The notes under the pieces were generated by a model. The model saw only the letters and a list, made by a program, of their open reading frames with translations, did no database searches and was not told the DNA's origin. 64,000 bases of DNA from assembly GCA_017438635.1 (NCBI GenBank), contig JAFRUZ010000005.1, positions 27,374 to 91,373 of the forward strand, in the 5' to 3' direction. Source of the DNA: Bacilli bacterium (GTDB lineage Bacteria; Bacillota_I; Bacilli_A; RF39; UBA660). A program made the translations under genes and the position numbers. How positions within the stretch are numbered: position 1 is the first letter of the stretch; each line of letters starts with the position of its first letter. Below are positions 8,500 to 17,666 of this stretch, piece after piece.

Positions 8500-10392
8500 A
8501 TGAAAATAAGAAATTTATTATTTATACTAGCAATTGCATTAATAGGATTTATAGGAATAAATAATGTTAATGCTGAAGAAAATTACAGATTATGGGTAAA
8601 CGGAGAAGAATTTACAAGTGAAAAAACTACTATTAATTGCGGAGAAGGTACTGCTACATATGTTCCAGAAACAAACACTTTAACACTTAATAATGCTACT
8701 ATTACAAATGGTGATGAAAGTGGTTATGAAATTGACGGAGAAATGTATACTGCCAAAACAGCAATACATTTTCAAAGTAATTATGAACTAACTGGAAATG
8801 AAGTGTTATACGATCTAGATAACGATTTTAGTAGTATATATGAAACACTAAAAATAGTTTTAGTAGGTACAAATGTAATAAGAACAGATTTCTATCCTAT
8901 TAAAATTGAAAACGCTAATCTTATAATCGAAGGAACAGGATCATTAAATATTAAATTAAATCCAGATTCAGAATTGCAAAATTTATATGATGTAGAAGAC
9001 AATGAAAATATAACTGTTGACGGAAACTTAACAATCAAAGATGTAACATTAACTATTGAAAGTGAAAATGAAAGTTTTAAAAGTACAGAATATTCTACTT
9101 GTCTCGGAGCATTTGGATTAACAAAATTTGATAATGCAACCATTACAATGACTGGAGTATTTGCAGGTGGTATTGATATCAAAAATGCATCACTAGAAAT
9201 AAAAGATTCTACTGTAACAGTTAAATCAGCTAACATTGAAGCAGTAGAAAATTATGAATATGAATATGATTATGAATGGGGTGGACCAATTGCCATAGCA
9301 AGTACAGCAGTTACAATAACTGGAGAATCAGATGTTACTATCAAAGGATTTGTCAGAGGAATTGCCGTTCCTAATATTCGTGTTCTAGCAATAGAAAGCG
9401 GTAATATTGATATCAGTAGCGTAGAAAATGCATTAATTGGTTCACTAAATGTAAATAACTATGAAGGAAAAATGATGGCAACTTGGAGTATGGATGGTTC
9501 AAATGCTGATTTTGTAACAAAAAATGATCTAATACAAAATGCAGAATGGTATAGTTTAATAAAAATGGGTGACTTTGAAACATATAAAATAACCAATCAA
9601 TCACCAAATCAAATATTAGAAATGCCAACAGAAGCTTTCGAAGGAGAACTTATCATCTTCTATCAATGGCTTTATTACTACAATATCAATAGTATTACAA
9701 TATTAAATGCCAACACAAATGAAGATGTTACTAGTGAAGTATTAGTAGAACATGAATATTATGATTTTGTATTTAGAATGCCAGCATACCCAATCAAAGT
9801 TAGAGCAGATATTACAATAACATACGATACACAATTAAAATCTTTAACTTCAACGCTTACTAAATACAATGCAGTTAAATTAACTTGGTCAATAGATAGT
9901 TTATATGATTATGCAGATGGATATAATGTATACTTTAAAAAATCTACAGATACAAAATGGACTAAAATAGGATGGACTGCGAAAAAAACTTATACTAAAA
10001 CTGGACTAGCTCAAGGAGTTAAATATAACTTTAAAGTAGTACCAATTCTTAGAATGCCAGTAAATGAAAAAGATATCATAGTTATCGAAAGCACAAAATA
10101 TAAATTAATAAATCGTTATACATTAAAGAAGATGAATACACCAACAGTAACAAAATATAATAGTAAACAAGTAAGAGTAAAATGGACTAAAGTAAATGGT
10201 GCTACTAAATATCAAATAGCAAGATCAGTATACAAAACTAAAAATTATAAAACGATAAAAACAGTAGGTAGTGGTTACATTGGATATAAAATAGATACAA
10301 AAGCAAATAAAACATATTATTACAAGGTAAGAGCTTGTAGTGGAGATGTATGTGCTCCATGGAGCGACTATAAAATGTTTAGATTAAAATAA
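8500..10392 (+). CDS. Secreted beta-repeat / FN3-like protein, paralogue 3
   Basis: 630 aa, the largest of the three. Signal peptide 1-25. Residues about 28-65 repeat the 'LWVNGEEFTSEKTTINCGEG' start of paralogue 1; a long run of short beta repeats (to about 330) fits a right-handed beta-helix, with acidic stretches such as 'NYEYEYDYEW'. Two FN3-like modules end the protein (about 445-540 and 541-630). No membrane anchor or sortase signal is visible. Function is unknown. Confidence 0.65.
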   Translation: MKIRNLLFILAIALIGFIGINNVNAEENYRLWVNGEEFTSEKTTINCGEGTATYVPETNTLTLNNATITNGDESGYEIDGEMYTAKTAIHFQSNYELTGNEVLYDLDNDFSSIYETLKIVLVGTNVIRTDFYPIKIENANLIIEGTGSLNIKLNPDSELQNLYDVEDNENITVDGNLTIKDVTLTIESENESFKSTEYSTCLGAFGLTKFDNATITMTGVFAGGIDIKNASLEIKDSTVTVKSANIEAVENYEYEYDYEWGGPIAIASTAVTITGESDVTIKGFVRGIAVPNIRVLAIESGNIDISSVENALIGSLNVNNYEGKMMATWSMDGSNADFVTKNDLIQNAEWYSLIKMGDFETYKITNQSPNQILEMPTEAFEGELIIFYQWLYYYNINSITILNANTNEDVTSEVLVEHEYYDFVFRMPAYPIKVRADITITYDTQLKSLTSTLTKYNAVKLTWSIDSLYDYADGYNVYFKKSTDTKWTKIGWTAKKTYTKTGLAQGVKYNFKVVPILRMPVNEKDIIVIESTKYKLINRYTLKKMNTPTVTKYNSKQVRVKWTKVNGATKYQIARSVYKTKNYKTIKTVGSGYIGYKIDTKANKTYYYKVRACSGDVCAPWSDYKMFRLK

Positions 10393-10417
10393 AAGGAACA
10401 ACAGTTCCTTTTTTTGA
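10391..10417 (+). terminator. Rho-independent terminator
   Basis: AAAGGAAC-AACA-GTTCCTTT stem with a T tail directly after paralogue 3. The tail runs into TTGACA (10414-10419), a possible -35 for the next gene. Confidence 0.85.
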
Positions 10418-10465
10418 CAAAAAAACTAATAAATAGTAATATAATAGTGGTTTGGGAGTGATGAT

Positions 10466-12967
10466 ATGAAAAAGTATTCAAAACAAGATTACATAAATAT
10501 TATTATAATTATTGCTTCTTTTTTTGCTATTTTTATATTCACAATACTATATAATGGTACATCATATGCCTCTAAAATAGATTTTTCATATCAACACTAT
10601 ATGATACCAGAGTATTTTAGAAAATTATTTTATGAAACAAAACAACTTTTCCCATCATATGCTTTTAACTTAGGAATGGGTCAAAATATATATAACTTTT
10701 CATATTATGGATTACTAAGTCCTACAGTTTTATTATCTTATTTATTACCGTTTATAAAAATGAAAATCTATATACAAATAGTAACTATTATTCTATATCT
10801 AATAAGTATATTTTTATGTTATACATGGATAGGTAATAAAGTTGAGAATAAAAGAATTAGATTTATTTCAACATTTTTATATGCAATGTCAGGGCCACTT
10901 ATATTACACACTCATAGACATATCATGTTTATAAACTATATGCCTTTTCTATTCATGGGATTATTTGGTATAGAAAGATATATAAAAGAGCGAAAACCAG
11001 TTCTTCTAATTATATCTAATTTATTAATAATAACATCTAGTTATTTCTTTAGTGTTCCAACTTTAATAATGATATTTATATATGCAATATATTTATACAT
11101 AGAAAACAATAAAAAAATAAAAATAAAAGAGTTTATAAAAACTCATCTAATTACTGCATGGTATTTTATAATCCCAGTATTGATAAGTGGAGTACTATTA
11201 TTACCAAGTCTTAAGGCTATTTTAGATAACAGGTATAAAGAGGCAGCAAAAAAATCTCTTTTGTCATACTTAATACCAAAAGTATCGTTTGACAATGTCT
11301 TATATACTAGCTATTCAATGGGCTTAACCGCTATTTTGATAGTATCAATTATTCATTTAATAATTAAAAAGAATAAAGCTAATAGATTTCTATCAATAGT
11401 ATTTACCTGCTTACTATGCCTACCAATTGTTAATTATACATTAAATGGATTTATGTATTTAAATGGTAAAGTATTTATACCTTTTATACCACTAGGGTTA
11501 TTACTTATATCAATAACATTAAAAGATTTTATTATTGATAAAGAAAAAGTAAGCAAACTTCTAATTGCTTTAACAATCATAATAAGTATCCTAGGATGCA
11601 TAAAATATCATTTAAGTATTATTTATATTATTGACATATTATCAGTTCTTATTGGGCTATTTATTGGTCAAAAATACAATAAGAATATCTTAATTATAAT
11701 ATTAATTATTGTTAGTACATTTAATTGTGTAAGATTAAGTATATGTGATGATTTTAATAAACTATCGGTAGCTGCTAATCAATATGATTCAAATATAAAA
11801 GAACTACTAAGTGATAATGGTACAAGTATTTATAGAACGGTAGATTTAACTAATAAATCATTTAATTCAAATAACATAAGAAGTATTAATGAATACAAAA
11901 CAACTATGTATTCATCAGTTACTAATAAATACTATAAAGACTTTTATTGGAATACTTTTGATACAGATAATCCAAATAGAAATGACGCTATTTTTAGTGA
12001 TATCAGTAATCCGTTATTTAACATATATTTTGGAAACAAGTACTTAGTGGGAGACAGTGCTCCAATAGGATACGTACTTGTTACAAATAAAAATGGAATT
12101 AATTTATATAAAAATAATAATGTCTTTAGCATAGGATATGCTACTGATAAACTTATGAGTAAAGAAGAGTTTGAAAAACTTGAATATCCATATAGTATTG
12201 AAGCGCTTCTAAAGTATACAATTGTAGATAAAGATATTGATTCAGAATACAAATCTGATCTAAAGAAAATGCGCATAAAAAATTCATTTAATAAACAAAT
12301 TGAGGGAGATTATGAACTCGATTTAGAGGAAGATGAGGATTACACTGTAAAGTCCCTAAAAGACTTAGAAGGTAAAATAGTAATAATTAAATTTGATATG
12401 AATTATTCACAAAGCTGTGAAGAAGGAGACACATATATAACAATAAATGGTGTCAAAAATGTCTTAACGTGTAAAAGTTGGAAATATCATAATAACAACT
12501 ATAGTTTTACTTATGTAATATCAGAACCTAATAAAGTTAATATTGAAGTAGAAGAAGGAAAATATGATATCAGTGATGTAGAAATATATGCAATTGATTA
12601 TGATGAAATAAAGAATATTAAAAGTACTCATGATGAATTCATTATAGACTCTGCAAAAGGGGACATTATAAAGGGCCATATTAACGTACAAAATGAAGGA
12701 TACTTTTCTCTTTCAATTCCTTATGATAAAGGTTATAATATATATGTTGATGGAAAGAAGACCAATTATGAGAAAGTTAACAAATCATTTATAGGATTTA
12801 GAATTGATTTAGGTGATCATAACATAATGATAAAATACACTGCACCTTGGTTAAAAATTGGCAAAATAACATCAATAATAGGGTTGTGCTTATTAACAGT
12901 TACAATTGTATTTAATAAAGGAGTAAAAAGACATGAAAAAAATATCAATGATAGTACCTTGTTATAA
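10466..12967 (+). CDS. YfhO-family GT-C membrane glycosyltransferase
   Basis: 833 aa. The N-terminal half has about 12 membrane segments with the YfhO layout ('DFSYQHYMIPEYFRKLFY', 'FNLGMGQNI', 'HTHRHIMFINYMPF'), then a large extracellular domain of about 400 residues and a last membrane helix near 800. In Bacillus and Listeria, YfhO-type proteins act outside the membrane, transferring a sugar from undecaprenyl phosphate to lipoteichoic or wall teichoic acid. It overlaps the next gene, a GT2 enzyme, by 35 bp, followed by GtrA: the complete three-part set. Confidence 0.85.
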   Translation: MKKYSKQDYINIIIIIASFFAIFIFTILYNGTSYASKIDFSYQHYMIPEYFRKLFYETKQLFPSYAFNLGMGQNIYNFSYYGLLSPTVLLSYLLPFIKMKIYIQIVTIILYLISIFLCYTWIGNKVENKRIRFISTFLYAMSGPLILHTHRHIMFINYMPFLFMGLFGIERYIKERKPVLLIISNLLIITSSYFFSVPTLIMIFIYAIYLYIENNKKIKIKEFIKTHLITAWYFIIPVLISGVLLLPSLKAILDNRYKEAAKKSLLSYLIPKVSFDNVLYTSYSMGLTAILIVSIIHLIIKKNKANRFLSIVFTCLLCLPIVNYTLNGFMYLNGKVFIPFIPLGLLLISITLKDFIIDKEKVSKLLIALTIIISILGCIKYHLSIIYIIDILSVLIGLFIGQKYNKNILIIILIIVSTFNCVRLSICDDFNKLSVAANQYDSNIKELLSDNGTSIYRTVDLTNKSFNSNNIRSINEYKTTMYSSVTNKYYKDFYWNTFDTDNPNRNDAIFSDISNPLFNIYFGNKYLVGDSAPIGYVLVTNKNGINLYKNNNVFSIGYATDKLMSKEEFEKLEYPYSIEALLKYTIVDKDIDSEYKSDLKKMRIKNSFNKQIEGDYELDLEEDEDYTVKSLKDLEGKIVIIKFDMNYSQSCEEGDTYITINGVKNVLTCKSWKYHNNNYSFTYVISEPNKVNIEVEEGKYDISDVEIYAIDYDEIKNIKSTHDEFIIDSAKGDIIKGHINVQNEGYFSLSIPYDKGYNIYVDGKKTNYEKVNKSFIGFRIDLGDHNIMIKYTAPWLKIGKITSIIGLCLLTVTIVFNKGVKRHEKNINDSTLL

Positions 12968-13874
12968 TGAAGAAGGTAATGTAAAACTATTTTTTGAAGA
13001 TGCTATAAAAACATATAAAAATAACAAAAAATATGAAATAGAGCTTATATTTATAGATGATGGATCATATGATAATACTTTAAATGAATTAAGAGAAATA
13101 GCCAAAACCAAAGAATGCAAAGTAAAAGTATTATCCTTTTCTAGAAATTTTGGTAAAGAATCAGTTATTTATGCAGGATTAAAATCAGCAACTGGAGATT
13201 ATACTGTATTAATAGATGCTGATATGCAACAACCACCTCATCTTACTTTAAAAATGGCTGAAATTCTTGATGCAAAAAAAGAAGTAGACTGTGTTTGCTA
13301 TTATCAAGCGAAAAGAATTGAAAGTAAATTGATGAGTAAGATAAAAGGATCCTTTTACAAAACAATGAATAAATTATCAGATGTTGAATTAAAACAAGGT
13401 GCAAGTGATTTCAGAATGTTTAGAATAAATGTAAAAGAAGCACTTCTATCTTTAGAAGAACGTTGTAGATTTACAAAGGGTATCTTCTCTTGGGTAGGAT
13501 TTAATACAACTTATTTACCATATACTCCTGAAAAAAGAGCACATGGTTTTTCAAAGTGGAATCCATACAAACTATTTAAGTATGGTATGGAAGGTATCAT
13601 TTCTTTTTCTACCAAGCCATTAAAACTAGCAACTTTTTTAGGACTATTTTTATCAATTTTATCAGGAATATATTTATTAATAGTTTTAATTCAAAAAATC
13701 TTTATAGGAAGAGGAATACCTGGATATCCTACCATTGCAAATTTAATAATACTACTTGGCGGTATACAATTATTCTGCTTAGGTATAATTGGGGAATATA
13801 TAGCTAAGATATATATGGAAACCAAAGATAGACCAATATACATAATAAAGGAAGAAATATCTAATGATAAATAG
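12933..13874 (+). CDS. Polyprenyl-phosphate glycosyltransferase (CsbB/YkcC type GT2)
   Basis: 313 aa. Cytoplasmic GT2 domain with 'MIVPCYNEEGNV', 'IDDGSYDNT', 'IDADMQQPP' and 'GASDFRMF', then two C-terminal membrane helices (about 230-255 and 268-295), the dolichol-phosphate-sugar synthase layout. It is expected to load a sugar from a nucleotide-sugar onto undecaprenyl phosphate at the inner leaflet. The start is set by AAAGGAG inside the end of the YfhO gene. It overlaps the GtrA gene by 11 bp, so the three are translationally linked. Confidence 0.9.
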   Translation: MKKISMIVPCYNEEGNVKLFFEDAIKTYKNNKKYEIELIFIDDGSYDNTLNELREIAKTKECKVKVLSFSRNFGKESVIYAGLKSATGDYTVLIDADMQQPPHLTLKMAEILDAKKEVDCVCYYQAKRIESKLMSKIKGSFYKTMNKLSDVELKQGASDFRMFRINVKEALLSLEERCRFTKGIFSWVGFNTTYLPYTPEKRAHGFSKWNPYKLFKYGMEGIISFSTKPLKLATFLGLFLSILSGIYLLIVLIQKIFIGRGIPGYPTIANLIILLGGIQLFCLGIIGEYIAKIYMETKDRPIYIIKEEISNDK

Positions 13875-14295
13875 AATAACAGAATTGTATAAAAAATATA
13901 AAGAGATAATTAACTATGTAATTGTTGGAGGCTGTACGACAGTAGTAAGTATTGCATCATTTTATATAGTAAGATTCTTTATCCTTACAAAAGATAATCA
14001 ATTACACATTCAAATAGCAACTATTATATCTTGGATTCTTGCAGTACTTTTTGCTTTCTTTGCTAATAAAAAATATGTATTTGAGTCAAAGAAAAAAGGT
14101 AAAGGGCTTCTGTTAGAAATGATTAAATTCTTTCTATCTAGACTGACAACACTTTTAATAGAAATGATTAGTATGTGGATTCTTACAAGCCCACTTAGTA
14201 TAAATGATAGAATAGCTAAAATTCTAGTACAGTTCATTATACTAGTTTTAAACTATTTATTTAGTAAATTATTTGTCTTTAAAAAGCATACTTAG
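13864..14295 (+). CDS. GtrA-family lipid-linked sugar flippase
   Basis: 143 aa with four membrane helices. The N-terminus 'INYVIVGGCTTVVSIASFYIV' and middle 'LAVLFAFFANKKYVFES' are GtrA signatures; in the second, 'NKKYVF' is typical. It should move undecaprenyl-phosphate-linked sugar across the membrane for the YfhO-type transferase. Last gene of the operon; a terminator follows. Confidence 0.88.
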   Translation: MINRITELYKKYKEIINYVIVGGCTTVVSIASFYIVRFFILTKDNQLHIQIATIISWILAVLFAFFANKKYVFESKKKGKGLLLEMIKFFLSRLTTLLIEMISMWILTSPLSINDRIAKILVQFIILVLNYLFSKLFVFKKHT

Positions 14296-14308
14296 TATGT
14301 TTTTTTTC
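14281..14308 (+). terminator. Rho-independent terminator
   Basis: GCATAC-TTA-GTATGT stem and T8 run at the end of the gtrA-like gene. Confidence 0.8.
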
Positions 14309-14337
14309 TTTTATCATAGATTTAAATAGGTGATACT

Positions 14338-14559
14338 ATGAGACTATCAGAACTACAGTATAAAGATATAGTAAACTTAGAAGGTAAAAAAATAGGAAAT
14401 ATTATTGATGTAAAAATAGATAGAACAGGAAAACTCATTTCATTAGTAGTAGAAGAAAGTAAAAAGTTTATAAGATTAAAATCAAGTGATTCAGAAAGAG
14501 AAATACCTTGGGATAGAATTGAAAGAATTGGTGAAGATGTAATACTTGTCAAATTATAA
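14338..14559 (+). CDS. PRC-barrel sporulation protein, YlmC/YmxH family
   Basis: 73 aa. A single PRC-barrel: 'LQYKDIVNLEGKKIGNIIDVKID', then 'IPWDRIERIGEDVILV'. This is the layout of YlmC/YmxH proteins, conserved in spore formers. GGTGAT sets the start. It lies directly after the teichoic-acid-type operon and before dnaB, transcribed separately from dnaB. Confidence 0.85.
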   Translation: MRLSELQYKDIVNLEGKKIGNIIDVKIDRTGKLISLVVEESKKFIRLKSSDSEREIPWDRIERIGEDVILVKL

Positions 14560-14595
14560 ATTAATCTTTTTCTTTTTTATTCTTTTTATCTATAG

Positions 14596-14601
14596 TATAA
14601 T
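14596..14601 (+). promoter_or_regulatory. -10 element of dnaB
   Basis: TATAAT 17 bp before the ATG at 14618. It lies within the longer open frame that begins at 14546, which argues for the downstream start. Confidence 0.55.
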
Positions 14602-14617
14602 AAAAATGGTGATTGAT

Positions 14618-15892
14618 ATGGTTTTACCTGCAGATAGTTATATAGTAGTTAATAAAAGTATTATTACTGAACAAGATAAAAAGATATTAGTAGATCTATA
14701 CCAACCTATAATTGGTAACAAAGCTGTGTCTTTATATCTAACTCTTTTAAATGATCTTGATAAGAGTAGTGTAATAACCGAAGAATTTACTCATCACCAT
14801 TTATTAAGTGTCATGCAAACTTCTCTTGAAGAAATAACTCAAACTAGAGAACGTTTGGAAGCAGTAGGCCTTTTAAAAACATATTTAAAAAAAGGGCCAA
14901 TCAGCAACTATGTATATGTTTTATATGGCCCTGTATCTGCAAATGAATTTTTGAATCATCCAATTCTAAATATTGTACTATACAATAATATAGGAAAAAC
15001 AGAATATAAAAAAATAATAGAAAATTATAAACTTCCTAGAGTAACTTTAAAAGATTATGAAGATATATCTTCTTCATTTGATGAAGTGTTTACAACAGTA
15101 CCTGTAAGTTCATTTTTCAATAACGAAGATATAATAGCCAAAAATAAAGGAGAAATAATATTCAAAAACACTATTGACTTCGAGCTTTTAATCTCAGGAT
15201 TAGATACAAAAATAATTAATGAAAAAGCATTTAATAAAGATACAAAGAGTCTAATCAATAATTTATGCTTTTTGTATAATATAGACGTTATAACAATGCA
15301 AGGACTAATAAAAACTTGTATCAATGAAAAAGGAACGATAGATAAAGATTCACTTAGAAAGGCTGCTAGAAACTTTTATCAATTTGAAAATAGCGGTAAT
15401 CTTCCTACATTAATTCATTCCTCACAACCAGAACATTTAAAAACACCTACTGGAGATGTTTCTCCAAAAGGTAAGATGATCTATACTTTTGAAAATACTA
15501 ATCCATATCAATTCTTAAAAAGTAAGTATAAAAATGGTAAAGTAGTTACCCGTGATTTGCAACTTATAGAAAGTCTTCTTTTAGATTTAAAACTATCTCC
15601 TGGAGTAGTTAATGTTTTATTAGATTATGTATTAAGAGTAAATAATAAACAGTTAAATAGAAAGTATATTGAAACTATTGGTAGTCATTGGAAGAGATTA
15701 GGAATAGAAACAGTTCCTGAAGCCATGGATGCTTGTATCAAAGAACATAAAAAAGCAAAAAAGAATAATCCAAGTACTAAGAAAACAACTGAAGAAAAAG
15801 TACCAGATTGGTTTAATCAAAACATAGAAAGTAAAAAAATATCTGAACAAGAACAACAAGCCTTGGAGGATTTAATAAATAATTATAAATAA
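14618..15892 (+). CDS. dnaB: Replication initiation and membrane attachment protein DnaB
   Basis: 424 aa. Helicase-loading factor of the Bacilli (not the helicase). N-terminal winged-helix region 'VVNKSIITEQDKKILVDLYQPIIGNKAVSL' split here as seen in Bacillus DnaB, and a C-terminal DnaB/DnaD DDBH2-like region ('VVNVLLDYVL', 'YIETIGSHWKRLGI'). The start at 14618 is chosen over 14546 because a -10 box and GGTGAT precede it. The usual partner dnaI is not next door; a convergent lipoprotein gene follows. Confidence 0.9.
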   Translation: MVLPADSYIVVNKSIITEQDKKILVDLYQPIIGNKAVSLYLTLLNDLDKSSVITEEFTHHHLLSVMQTSLEEITQTRERLEAVGLLKTYLKKGPISNYVYVLYGPVSANEFLNHPILNIVLYNNIGKTEYKKIIENYKLPRVTLKDYEDISSSFDEVFTTVPVSSFFNNEDIIAKNKGEIIFKNTIDFELLISGLDTKIINEKAFNKDTKSLINNLCFLYNIDVITMQGLIKTCINEKGTIDKDSLRKAARNFYQFENSGNLPTLIHSSQPEHLKTPTGDVSPKGKMIYTFENTNPYQFLKSKYKNGKVVTRDLQLIESLLLDLKLSPGVVNVLLDYVLRVNNKQLNRKYIETIGSHWKRLGIETVPEAMDACIKEHKKAKKNNPSTKKTTEEKVPDWFNQNIESKKISEQEQQALEDLINNYK

Positions 15893-15893
15893 A

Positions 15894-15933
15894 AAAGCTT
15901 AGGTTATTTACATTTATAACCTAGGCTTTCTAT
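15894..15933. terminator. Bidirectional terminator between dnaB and the lipoprotein gene
   Basis: AAAGCTTAGGTTAT pairs with ATAACCTAGGCTTT (one G-U pair), with A-rich and T-rich flanks. The end of the minus-strand lipoprotein gene is inside the stem. Confidence 0.85.
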
Positions 15934-16308
15934 TTTTTTCTTAGCATCATTTTTTGAATCATTTCTACCAACAAGTATTTTATCTTCTTGAGTAGAATTG
16001 TTTTTGTTAAAATCATATTTTACTTTTAAAGTAATATTATCAGAATTATTTCCCATTCTAGCCAGCTTTTCAGCTATTAGAGTACTGTATTCTTCAGCCT
16101 TAGAATGATAATATAGTTCTGCCTCTGGTGCAAGAGGAGAGAACATCATTTTATCTTTAAAACTATATGTCGAAGGTTTATGGCTTTTAAAATGTACTAC
16201 AACAGTAGAAGAATAATTGTCAGTATTTATTTTACATTTTAATTTATTTGCACAACCAGTCAATGCTACGACTGCCATTAATAGTATTACTAATTTCATT
16301 CTTTTCAT
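15904..16308 (-). CDS. Small lipoprotein of unknown function
   Basis: 134 aa. Type II signal peptide with lipobox 'LTGC' (Cys19), so it should be acylated and anchored outside the membrane. The mature part is a single alpha/beta domain of about 110 residues with a final 'GYKCK'; two Cys in the mature part besides the lipid Cys ('KCK' at both ends) might form a disulphide. AAGGTGATG precedes the ATG. No family recognised. Confidence 0.7.
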   Translation of the reverse strand: MKRMKLVILLMAVVALTGCANKLKCKINTDNYSSTVVVHFKSHKPSTYSFKDKMMFSPLAPEAELYYHSKAEEYSTLIAEKLARMGNNSDNITLKVKYDFNKNNSTQEDKILVGRNDSKNDAKKKIESLGYKCK

Positions 16309-16383
16309 TATACATCACCTTAATTTATTTTAATATAATAATGGCATTTGTGCAACTAAAGAGCATATCTTTTTTGTCATATA

Positions 16384-16412
16384 TTGTCTAATTATGTGTA
16401 AAATGTTATAAT
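16384..16412 (+). promoter_or_regulatory. Promoter of the cysteine-desulfurase-like pseudoenzyme
   Basis: TTGTCT, 17 bp spacer, TATAAT. The -10 overlaps one arm of the inverted repeat TTATAATTT/AAATTATAA (about 16406-16442), which could bind a regulator. Confidence 0.55.
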
Positions 16413-16455
16413 TTTTTTGTGAATTAATTTACAAATTATAAAAAAGAGGTGCTTT

Positions 16456-17031
16456 ATGAAAGAAGAAATAATAAAAACATATGATAAAGCAAGTAATGAT
16501 TATGGATATAATAGTAACTCATTACACAAATTAGGATTAGATGCTAGAAAATTAGAAGAAGCAGCAACTAAACAAATTTTAGAAGTCTTAAGCTTAACTA
16601 ATTATGATGTTATATATACAAGCGGTAATGCAGAAAGTTATACTACTCTTGTAAATAATATAAAGGGAAGTATTTTAACAGATAATAAAGAAATATTAGA
16701 AATATGTAAAGAAAAAAACATAGATATAAGAAACAAAGATAATGTAGATAAAAATACATTTATATCAGTAGAAGATGAAAACTTTTATAATGGTAAAGTT
16801 GATCACATAAATATAGATTTAAATAAAAAATATAGTGACCTAAACAAATATGATTTTATAACTATTGAAGATGATATTCCTTTCTTTGGAATACTTATAA
16901 AAAAGAAAAATATAGACTTAAAAAATCTAATTCATGGTGGAAAGAGCACGACTAAATATAGAAGTGGTACTAGTGTCACACCACTAATAGCAAGTTTTGC
17001 AAAACTAGTTAAATTAAAGTATAAAAAATAG
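16456..17031 (+). CDS. Internally deleted cysteine-desulfurase-like protein without catalytic residues
   Basis: 191 aa, about half a NifS/IscS protein. It keeps the N-terminal block 'NSNSLHKLGLDARKLEEA' (compare NPSSLHxxG) and 'YTSGNAES', and the C-terminal block 'HGGKSTTKYRSGTSVTP' (RSGT at 169-172). The stretch that should read SAHK..GPKG reads 'TIEDDIPFFG', so the PLP lysine is lost; the catalytic-Cys domain and the SGATE threonine are also missing. It has its own promoter and terminator and an intact frame, so it is not obviously decaying. It may partner the desulfurase at 56374. Confidence 0.75.
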   Translation: MKEEIIKTYDKASNDYGYNSNSLHKLGLDARKLEEAATKQILEVLSLTNYDVIYTSGNAESYTTLVNNIKGSILTDNKEILEICKEKNIDIRNKDNVDKNTFISVEDENFYNGKVDHINIDLNKKYSDLNKYDFITIEDDIPFFGILIKKKNIDLKNLIHGGKSTTKYRSGTSVTPLIASFAKLVKLKYKK

Positions 17032-17064
17032 AAGACAAATGCTGTAAATATTGTCTTCTTTTTA
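17030..17064 (+). terminator. Rho-independent terminator
   Basis: AGAAGACAA pairs with TTGTCTTCT around an 11-12 nt loop, followed by TTTTATT. Confidence 0.8.
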
Positions 17065-17092
17065 TTGCAAACAAGTGTTTGTATGATATAAT
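17065..17092 (+). promoter_or_regulatory. Promoter of the ruvA operon
   Basis: TTGCAA, 16 bp spacer, TATAAT with an upstream TGA (extended -10). Confidence 0.65.
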
Positions 17093-17110
17093 GATTATAG
17101 GAGTGATAAT

Positions 17111-17662
17111 ATGTATGCATATATAAAAGGAATAGTTACAGAACAAACCTCAAATCAAATAATATTAGAAACAAACCAAATAGGTTATGAGATAAATGTG
17201 CCAAATCCATACGCTTATGAAGAGAATAAAGAAGTAAAAGTTTATTTATATGAACACATAAGAGAAGATGAACATACTTTATATGGATTTAAGAGTATAG
17301 AAGAAAAAGAATTATTTCTAAAACTTATAGATGTAAAAGGATTAGGCCCTAAAATGGCAATACCTATGTTAGCAACAGGATCAATAAATGGAATAATAGA
17401 TGCAATAGAAAGGGAAAACATTCTTTATTTAAAAAAATTCCCTAAAATTGGAGAAAAAGTTGCTAAACAAATAATCTTAGACTTAAAAGGCAAGTTAAAT
17501 ACTACTGGAGTAGTAGAAGATAATCCAAAAGAAGAATTAATTGAAGTTTTAAAAGGATTAGGATACAAAGAAAAAGATTACAAAGGAATAATAAACAAAG
17601 TAGATTCTTCCTTAGAAGTAGAAGAACAAGTAAAAGAAGCATTAAAACTATTATTGAGGTGA
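17111..17662 (+). CDS. ruvA: Holliday junction branch migration protein RuvA
   Basis: 183 aa, slightly short. It binds four-way junctions and recruits RuvB. N-terminal OB-fold ('MYAYIKGIVTEQ', 'YLYEHIREDEHTLYGF'), two helix-hairpin-helix motifs ('VKGLGPKMA' and 'FPKIGEKVAKQI'), and a C-terminal domain III ('LIEVLKGLGY') that contacts RuvB. It is separated from ruvB by a thymidine kinase gene 4 bp downstream. Confidence 0.97.
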   Translation: MYAYIKGIVTEQTSNQIILETNQIGYEINVPNPYAYEENKEVKVYLYEHIREDEHTLYGFKSIEEKELFLKLIDVKGLGPKMAIPMLATGSINGIIDAIERENILYLKKFPKIGEKVAKQIILDLKGKLNTTGVVEDNPKEELIEVLKGLGYKEKDYKGIINKVDSSLEVEEQVKEALKLLLR

Positions 17663-17666
17663 TACT

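Noticed and set aside
14546..14617. Upstream start giving DnaB a hydrophobic N-terminus
   Set aside because: Contains the -10 box of dnaB and no ribosome binding site; apparent membrane segment is non-coding DNA.
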